Shown here: piece after piece, positions 53,701-62,700 of the stretch | How the letters are laid out: each line of letters starts with the position of its first letter | Numbering within the stretch: the first letter of the stretch is position 1 | Notes under the pieces: model-generated | The model's input: the letters and a program-made list of their open reading frames with translations, nothing else | Database searches by the model: none | Told to the model about the DNA's origin: nothing | Position numbers and translations under genes: made by a program | Assembly: GCF_040954835.1 (NCBI RefSeq) | Contig: NC_090697.1 | Coordinates: 37,198,788 to 37,262,787 of the forward strand | Direction of reading: 5' to 3' | DNA from: Lepisosteus oculatus | Lineage: Eukaryota; Chordata; Actinopteri; Semionotiformes; Lepisosteidae | DNA: 64,000 nt

Positions 53701-56700
53701 GTGGAATATACAGTAAGTGACTATATCAAACTCACATCTGATCTATTAAAGTTCATTTCAAGAACAGAAGTAAGCAGTGAAGATAAAAATTTAATTTAGA
53801 TCAGGCAATCTGAATCTCATCTTGTGGTCTGTAATACCATCATTTATATCTGAATTTATTTTTAATATTAAAGTCACAAATGCAGGTTAACCATTTGTTA
53901 AAGTTTTATTTTAGAATAGTTAGTTTGAAAGGATTTAGGAACACTTTACCTCTATATTCCTACATGTATAGCAAATGTTTGCTGTTGTTTAACTTCATTT
54001 TACTTATTAAATTTACCCAAATCTGTTTAATATCTAAGTTTGTGAGCACTGCAGAGGCCTAAGATTAGCATAATGTTCTGTCTTCGTTTCAGAATGATAC
54101 AGAAGGTTTTGATATTGTAACTAAGCAGAATTTTATTGTAATTAAAAGCAGTTTAACTGTAATGTATAAATCTATTCTATAGATAATTCAGTGATTCTGA
54201 TGTTTTAACACTTTTGTTCTGCAGGCGGGGCCCAAGGACACTCTAAATTGTATAGCTCTGAAGTTTAACATTACCCCAAATAGACTTGTGGAAATCAACA
54301 GGCTGTTTTCTCATACTATTGTCCCAGGGCAGGTACAGTAAAATAATTTATGGTTTATGGGCTTGTTTGTTTCATACTGGTTTGATGCTTGTTGGTTCAT
54401 CTGCTTTCTGATGTTTGTGTAGACGCTGTTTGTCCCTGATGTCACCCAGCAACCCACTGAGACCAACTCCCTGTCTGTCAGCCCCTGCAGTCCTGCTTCA
54501 GCTTTCTCCTCTGATGATCCAGAGTTTGACAAAATGTCGGTAAGAGCAGCAAAAACAAACCAACAAAACAAGTAATAGGTTTATTCTGTGCTGAAAAAAA
54601 GAAGAAAAAAAACACAATGTTTCGGCCGTGGAGCCTTCACAAGGCTTCAATGCTTCACAGCCAAAACGTTGTGTTTTCTTCTTCTTTTTTTAAACATGGA
54701 ATAAACCTATTACTTGTTCCTTTGCAGCCTACGCATGCTGATGCAGCTACCCACCTGAATAAAAACAAACCAAGCCGATTTTGCCTGAACCTGATTCCAT
54801 TCCCAGTTTTACAAATTAGATGCTTTAAAAGAAATGCAAAATTTGTCATGGAATAAAATGTAGGTTTGGTTCTACAAGGTTTATATTTTATTAAAACCAC
54901 TCTGATTTTTCTCTGCCAAGATTAAAGTTTACACTGTCCTCTTTCATGATTATGCCTTTGAGGTCTGTCATCGAAAGGTAAAAAACAATATCAATATGAT
55001 ACTTAAAATGTTTGAGCAATCCACATGGTATTGAAGTTTTTAGGTTTCCCGATCTTAAAAATGTTTTTATTAAAAAATAAGCAGTCTCTTAATGAAGGCC
55101 CCAAAAATATTCTCTATTTATTTTTTCCAGTTTTCTCTGTTATTCATTCATTTTGAAGTATTTATTTAAAAAAAAAAATAGTTTTGAACGTTTTGCAGAT
55201 TGACCTCGGTAATTAAAATACGGCCTACCTAAAATTAAATTTAGAGTAAACTTAAGCGCAATTCTATCAGTGGCAAAATTGCATCACATTCTGAGATTGT
55301 ATTTTGAAAATAGTGTGTGTTGCATGGGTTCTGATGTAGTCTGGCTGTATGTGTGAGAATCCACAGAACAGAGCTTGAGTTAAATTATGATTTTTCTTCT
55401 TTTATTTAATTCCAGGATGCTGACAGTGCCAGGAAAGCATCAAAACCTCTCCACCGAATTTTGTCTTCAGCCTCTGAAGAGGAGGAACCTTCAACAGTCA
55501 AGTTTCTCAAAATGAGCTGTAGATATATAACTGATGGCAAGGTGGATGTCAGCTATAATCATGAGATTTTTCACTTTAATCAGATATTTAGTTGCTGCAT
55601 TTTAAATATGAATGTCATCTTTTTTTTAGGGAGTAGTTGGTGGAGTAATGATTGTGACACCAAATAACATCATGTTTGATCCTCACAAGTCTGACCCCCT
55701 TGTAATAGAGAATGGCTGTGAAGAGTATGGTCTCATCTGTCCCATGGAGGAGGTAGTCTCTATTGCGCTATATAACGACATATCACACATGAAGATCAAG
55801 GACGCCCTGCCATCGTAAGTCTTTGGGCTGTTTTCTTATTCTCAGATTTTCATACTGTTGTAGAAAATACAGTAGTGTGATACATGTAGTTTTTATGTTT
55901 AATGGGTGATGAGGAAGTTCCCAATTTGTGATAAGCAATGAAATTGCCTCATCTGTAACACTCTTTTTTCTGTAGAGTTAGCTAAGGAGTGTCATTTCAC
56001 TCTCCTGAAAATCAGGTTCACTTTACAGTATTGAGTTCTCCAATCTCCCCAGCCTCTTGTTTGGAAAATGTAACTCATATCTTTATTTTGTTCATTTTTG
56101 TGACTTAAGCGTCAAAGCGTACTTGAATAACAATTTGAATGTTAAGTCATGAAATACATGATATACAGCATGCTTAATATTGTGTATATAATCTTAAAAG
56201 CGCCAGCAAATGAGGTATAACATAGAAGTATGATTCACATATAATTGGAATTATTTTTTACTATTATCCAGCTTTTGGAATTACGAAGGATAAAGTGTCA
56301 TTTTTATATGCATTTTTGGACCATGTTCTTTAAGTTTTTGGGCATCAAAGTGATTTATTGTTTTATTTGCATTTCCTTATTTAAGTTATCATCATCATTC
56401 TCATCATCAACATTATTGCTATTATTATTATTGTTGCTGTTGTTTTTTGTTGTTTTTCCATGTTATTTTTATTTGTCCATTTTGATTTTAATTTCCCATA
56501 CGCATTGGTCATTTCTCCCCTCACAGCGACCTACCAAAGGATCTTTGTCCCCTCTACAGGCCTGGGGAGTGGGAGGACCTCTCATCTGAGCAGGATATCA
56601 ATCCTTTCAGCCGATTTAAGGCCATGAGCAAAGAGAAATGCCTAGCAAGTGTGGATGAGGCTGTGTATGTCAAACATGAATCAGAGACCACAGAGAAGTC

Positions 56701-59700
56701 ACTGTCAGATGAAGGATTCACTGAGATAGAACCCCTTGTAACTGGAAACACTGATGAATCTCTGATTGAACCATTGGCAAATGGTATTTGTACTGGTTCC
56801 AGTGATGACACTCAAATAAAAAAAGGGACTTTAGAAGCTTTGGTCCATCAGTCTAGTGCAGACAAGGAGCTGGTGGCACACAAGGAGCACACATTATATC
56901 CTGTTGTTTCCATGGGGTTAGAGGAAAGAGAAGATCCTGAACTGGAGAAGGTAGGCTCTAACCAAAATGCTCAGGAAACCCCTGTTTACATTCACACAGA
57001 GATTCCAAAAGGGAAAGCACTTAAAGAGGGAAAATTGCCTGATGATGGACGTGGAGGTGAGACAGCACATGCTACAGCTGAACCCTCATATGTAGATTCA
57101 GCTGAATCTGAAACACCCAATGACACTTGTTTAGTTACATCTGTTCAAGAAACCACTATGGACCAGAACAGAATGCTTAGCTCTTGTGAGAGAGCTGAAG
57201 TGTCTGCCAAGAAGAACCAGCCAGGGCCAGACCAGAGCACTGATGCATTAAATGGAGATGGGCCTCTTTCAGTACCACAGTCTGAGGAAGTGGAACAGCA
57301 GAACAGGGAATCTGAAATCAAGTCCTGGTTGTTCAAAAGGATACAGGGACCAATTGAGGGTGAGTGTTTTTGTTCCTTTCAAACTGTACGTACTTGATGT
57401 TCCTACTTGCTTTTTTGTTTTTGGGTTCCATTTATGTTGACTTCAAAATAAAGTTTAATTGATTTTTGTCTTTAACAGTTTTGTTTGTGTTATATTATTA
57501 CAACTATTATTGAAGAGAATTGAATAACATTTTTGTTTGTGTTTTAGAATTTCTTTAGCAAAATCAAACCATACTAATTGATCGATTCTGCTGCACATAG
57601 AGAAGAAAATATTTCTTAGTAGATGTTGCTTTTTGTAGATATGCTGCCGTCAAAAGAAGAGAAAAGTAAGAAGCCTCCAATGTTCCTGTGTATCAAGGTG
57701 GGGAGACCTATGAGGAAGACATTTGCATGTCAGAGTGCAAGTCCAGCTCACCAGTATGGAAGGAGAGGGAAACAGCCAGAGTACTGGTTTGCAGTACCCC
57801 AGGAAAGGTGAGTTTCTCTGCAATAATGGAGAAAAAAAGAAAAAAGAAGGTAAAGATTTTTTTTTCATTTGCTAAGCAAAAAAAAAAGATCTAAAATGAT
57901 GTATGTGTTGTTTTTTGCCTTATTATGAAACACAATTATTGTTGATTTAATTTTATAAATAATATTTAGTTAACAATCTCACATTAGGTTTTTGGGCACC
58001 CCCAGCAATAGGCAACTTGACTTATGTGTTTGAGACAATAGACGTGGATTGTACTCAATTTCTTATGAGGACAAATAGCATTGCTTGGTGAAACACAGGT
58101 AGCTGGACAATCTTTGCCTCAGTGTTCTTTCAGCCACCATTCACCTTACATTATCACATGTTTACTCACTTAAACTTCAGGAAAAACAGGTTTTTAATGT
58201 TACTTAGAATAAATGAAATTTTAAAGGCTCACTTAAAGTAAAAGAACCAAACATACTGTAGTTGCATAGACCAAATTCACCTATGGGCATATTACTCATG
58301 CATTTTCTTTACCAACCAGTATTGAAATTTGTATTTCAGATCAAACAGTAAATATGGGTCAGCAGCACAGTCAGTATATGGGTCAGTTTTGTTTTTGGAT
58401 ATTTTTATGCATACAATACATGTTGAACCACATCAGAACAAAAATGTTTTGTGTTCAATTCACCCATTCAGGTCATCATAAGTTTTGGAGCAAATTAAAT
58501 TAAACTAATGTTAATTTAGTATTGGTCGCATACACTTGACGTGTAATAACTGTTTCAAGTTTGAGGGATTTTCATTTTGTAGTGTAACCCTTGTAATTCT
58601 CCTGTCTTCTGTGTGCAGTGTATTGAGATACTTTCACCCCTGCACTCTGGAGATTGTCTGCAATGTGTTTGGTTGTCATTTTAGGGTTATTCTGCACAGG
58701 TCTGATTTCTCTGTCATCAGCAGCTGTTGTCTTTTTGGATGACTTGGCCCTTGCTGATTGCTTACTCTTCCAGGAGTTTCTTTTTCAAAACCTTCCATGT
58801 GGAACCTGCAGTGGTTCTGATTGGAATTTTCTTGCTCTCTTCTTCACAATTTCATGCTTTTCTGTCATAGATAACATTCTAGTCTTCCTCTTGGTTAAAG
58901 CCTTTTAACTTAAGTTAACACAGCTTTTTCATGTTTTCACATTGGTGCAAACACATGTATATTTGGTAATATTTATCAGCTGTTTGTCCCAATTGTTACA
59001 CTGACTTGAAATTGAGGCATTGAATACAACGGGTAAACATGGCTTTGTTCTAACATGGCTAAACATATATATAAATAAAAGATTAAATTCTATATTTTGC
59101 CTCATATGAATCTGAATACAAATTTCATTAGTACAGTAATCCCTCATTATACAAGCTAAATGTATTCCTCAGATGCTCATAAGGTGTAAATACATGTAAT
59201 GAAATTAAATTTCCATTACTTCCCATGTTATTTCCAATTGGTTCCAGAATTAAAAAATGTTCCCTCAGACACCCAGACTTCACCTTAATACTATTACACT
59301 TGCCTTACCATTTCACTTGTTGATGTCAAGTAAATGGATATGTTCCACCAAAACTAACAGACATTTTGGAAAATTCCCAGTCACTGAATATTCAGCGAGT
59401 CTGGGCATGATGTTACAATAGGAGCTGTGATTGGAGTTGTTTTTCTTTGCCCTAGATTTTCTTGATTACTTCAATTTCGGTACACGTTTCTTTCTGGTAG
59501 TTTCAAAAATGATTGCAGCAAAAATACATCACTTAATGCTCCATTGTGTGGTACAGTATATAGTGATGAGCTAGGTTGTTTTTCTTCATCTTTGCAAAGT
59601 GCATGGGCAGTTTGAAATAATAAAGAAGATGGGGCAAGATCTTTTTTTAAAAAGTGTGACAACGCATAGTTTTTTTTTCTTGCTAATAAGTAACAAGCTT

Positions 59701-62700
59701 TTGTTAAAATGTGGGGTAATTTGCTTGTATCACTTGTATAATATACTCCATGTCACAGACAGCTGAGCAGTAATACGTGCTGCATGTTTTATAGCTTGTT
59801 AATCAACTGGCGAGTCCAGGTGTATAACCTGAGTTAATAGTTTAATTTCTGCTTAAGAAGGTTTTATCTGTGCCAAAGCTGAGTTTGTGCTGTATAGACA
59901 TCTTAGGCAGTGTGGTCTGCAAGGAAATGTAGGTCAGTGTGCAATGTAACAGACAGTAATGGAGAGACTGCAAAGGAACAGACATAAATGTGAAGTTACA
60001 AGGAAAAAAGCAACATTTTTTTCTGTTTGATGGTTTTAAACTCTCTTTTATAGCTTCCCATTCTGATCTCAATTGGAAAAATATTATAGTGACAAAGGAT
60101 TCCTGTGCTAATTGAATTTTATTCTGTAAAATAATATTGAACTGTGGTAACTTTGTCATCCTTGAATTATTTTGTACCTCATTTATTTAAAACAAAATGA
60201 CAGCATGCTACCGCACAACTATTTTAGTATCTTACAAATGTACATGTAACTAAAATTATCACTAATACTGCATATGTTTTAAGCTAACTTACAGTATATA
60301 TGTCACTAAAAAAGTACCCATATTCAAAATCCTGAAGTTCAGAACAAAATTAACTGCCATTGTAAGAAAAAAAGAAATGGAATGACTGCATACAGAGTTA
60401 AGGTTTGCTGTACTGCTGGGTTAAAAAACATTTTAAGTGTAAGAAACTATTGTGTAAGAATCATAAGCTAACATGTCCGGAGATAGAATGCCATGTGCTT
60501 TGTGTGCACTGCATGTGCCTTTGTGTCAGGAAATACTCCTTTGTGGTGTTATCTTACCATGTGTATGACCCTACAACCTCATTCTGTTGTTTTTCTTTTA
60601 GTTGTATGGCTTTTGGTTGTGAAGGTTAAATTCCTTTTTTTAAAATTAAAGCTAAGTGATAAACGTTGTTTTTACAGAAGTTGTAAAACTTGATGTGTTC
60701 GGGTCCAGTAGCTAGTAAATCTGAATATATATATATACTGTACACACTGTATATAGGAACAAGTAATCGGTTTATTCCCTGCTGAAAAGAGAAGAAAGAA
60801 AACATAATGTTTCAGCCGTGGAGCCTTTGTAGCCTACGCATGCTGATGCAGCTACCCACCTGAACTACTGAATATATATATACTTGTTTAATATTTTAGC
60901 CATTAATTACAAGGTCATGGTAAATTTCTATACATTTAATTTTGCTTCTTGCATTTTATTTCTTTCTGCTGCTGGTAGTGTGATTTATTTCATCCCACTA
61001 TTCTCCGCAAAACAAAAGCTTTATTATCAGTGGTGAACTGTATATAGCAACTGATTGATACTAAGGTCAGTTGCAATAACAATGTTCACATCACAGGTTA
61101 TAGCATGGTTGCTTGTTTTAACACTGTTTACTTTATGAAAGAATATAGCTTGAAACCTATGTTAAAACTTTTCTTAGACTGCAGTATACTATTAATAAAT
61201 TTGCCATGCCCTTGGATTGAAATTGGTGCTCTGATTACCATGTAATCATCTTCAAAGACCTGATTTGTATTAAGGTAGAGATGCACAAACTGGTTACATC
61301 TCTTTCCCTTTAATTCTAATACTTGATTCTGGACCCTGCCTGATATTACATTAGAAATTGCATGCAACCCAAGGCTACCAGTGAAATGGGTGGTGATATC
61401 CAAAATTTACAATATTTGATTTTTGCAGGAGAGTAAAACAAATTGCATGTGTAATTAATTACCTGACAGTCCAAAAGGCCAGTCTGTGTTTATGTACCTG
61501 TGAAATGAGTTGAAAGCAGCACTAGGGCTGGTCTGTGTGAAATTCAGATACAAAATAGGTTACAGGGCAGTTATATTAACACCAGTACCAGAATTAATAT
61601 CCAATGTCTGGAATGCACATGTTTGAGAAAATTAGGGAAAAAACATATGTTCTGAAACCCAAGACCATAATATGCAGAAACTGCTTTGTACAAAGCAAAC
61701 AAAATTATACAGTAAATAAGATCAAATAGTCACTTGTCATAATTGATTTATTCAGAAAAGGAATGGAAATTCTCCACAGCTCTTTTTCTGTTTCACATAG
61801 CAGCAAGCCCTGTTAATAAATTTACTTTTATTAGACATTTGTTGCATGCAAGTTCTTAAGTTGTTTTTGCTTAGCCTGTAGGGCTTATGGATTTGCAACA
61901 GATATGATGTTCTTTGCAACATCTTTAGCTGTACAGTGCTTGATTTGACAAAATACAATAACCACATCCAATCTAGACAGGCAGCTTAAGTTAATTTTCA
62001 ACTCGAAATGATTTCCATCTTAGTTGTGAAATGCCTTTAGTTCTTGGCCTTGGGGAACTTTTTGAGAATATTAACAAAGTTGCTTATCTTAGCTAAACGT
62101 TTTGCTATAAATGTGGCTTTAAGGAGGTGCGTGCATTTGCTGTAGTGGAACAGAAGAGCAACTTAGAGCTCCGTGTTCAATAACCTTGAACAGAATGGGC
62201 ATTGCTTACAGTATTAAAGAGTAAGTAGCAAAAAGAGCTACACGTTTTAAAAGAATGCATTAAGATAATTATGCATAAATGTTTTTTTCCTGTGTGTAAA
62301 ATGCCTTTATGCACATGTTTACATACTTTGTAATTTGCAGGTTGAACATATATTTTATTTTAAAATAATTTTGTTTAATAAGGTTTAAGAATATTTAGGT
62401 TAAAGAATATTTAAATACCAGTTTACCTGTTAAGTCAAAGTTAATCTGGGGTGCCTTGAATATCTTACCATGCTTGCACAGATTTGAAGATTCATAGATG
62501 CATTGACTGTGCAGTTATAGTAGATTCTGTTCAGCACCAAACTGTGCGTAACAAAAGATGATGGAGATCAGGCTAAAGTTGCACAATAAAACAAATTCAT
62601 TGATATATGGTACCATTTACCTACAGTAGCACCTTTTGATTTTTCCACATGAATTTTAATTCATTTCAGATTCATCCTGATGTATATTAAAATGGTTGAT

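Noticed and set aside
54655..54900. Overlapping frames on both strands of 54617-54900
   Set aside because: They arise from the palindromic repeat at 54564-54760 and adjacent intron; no protein support.
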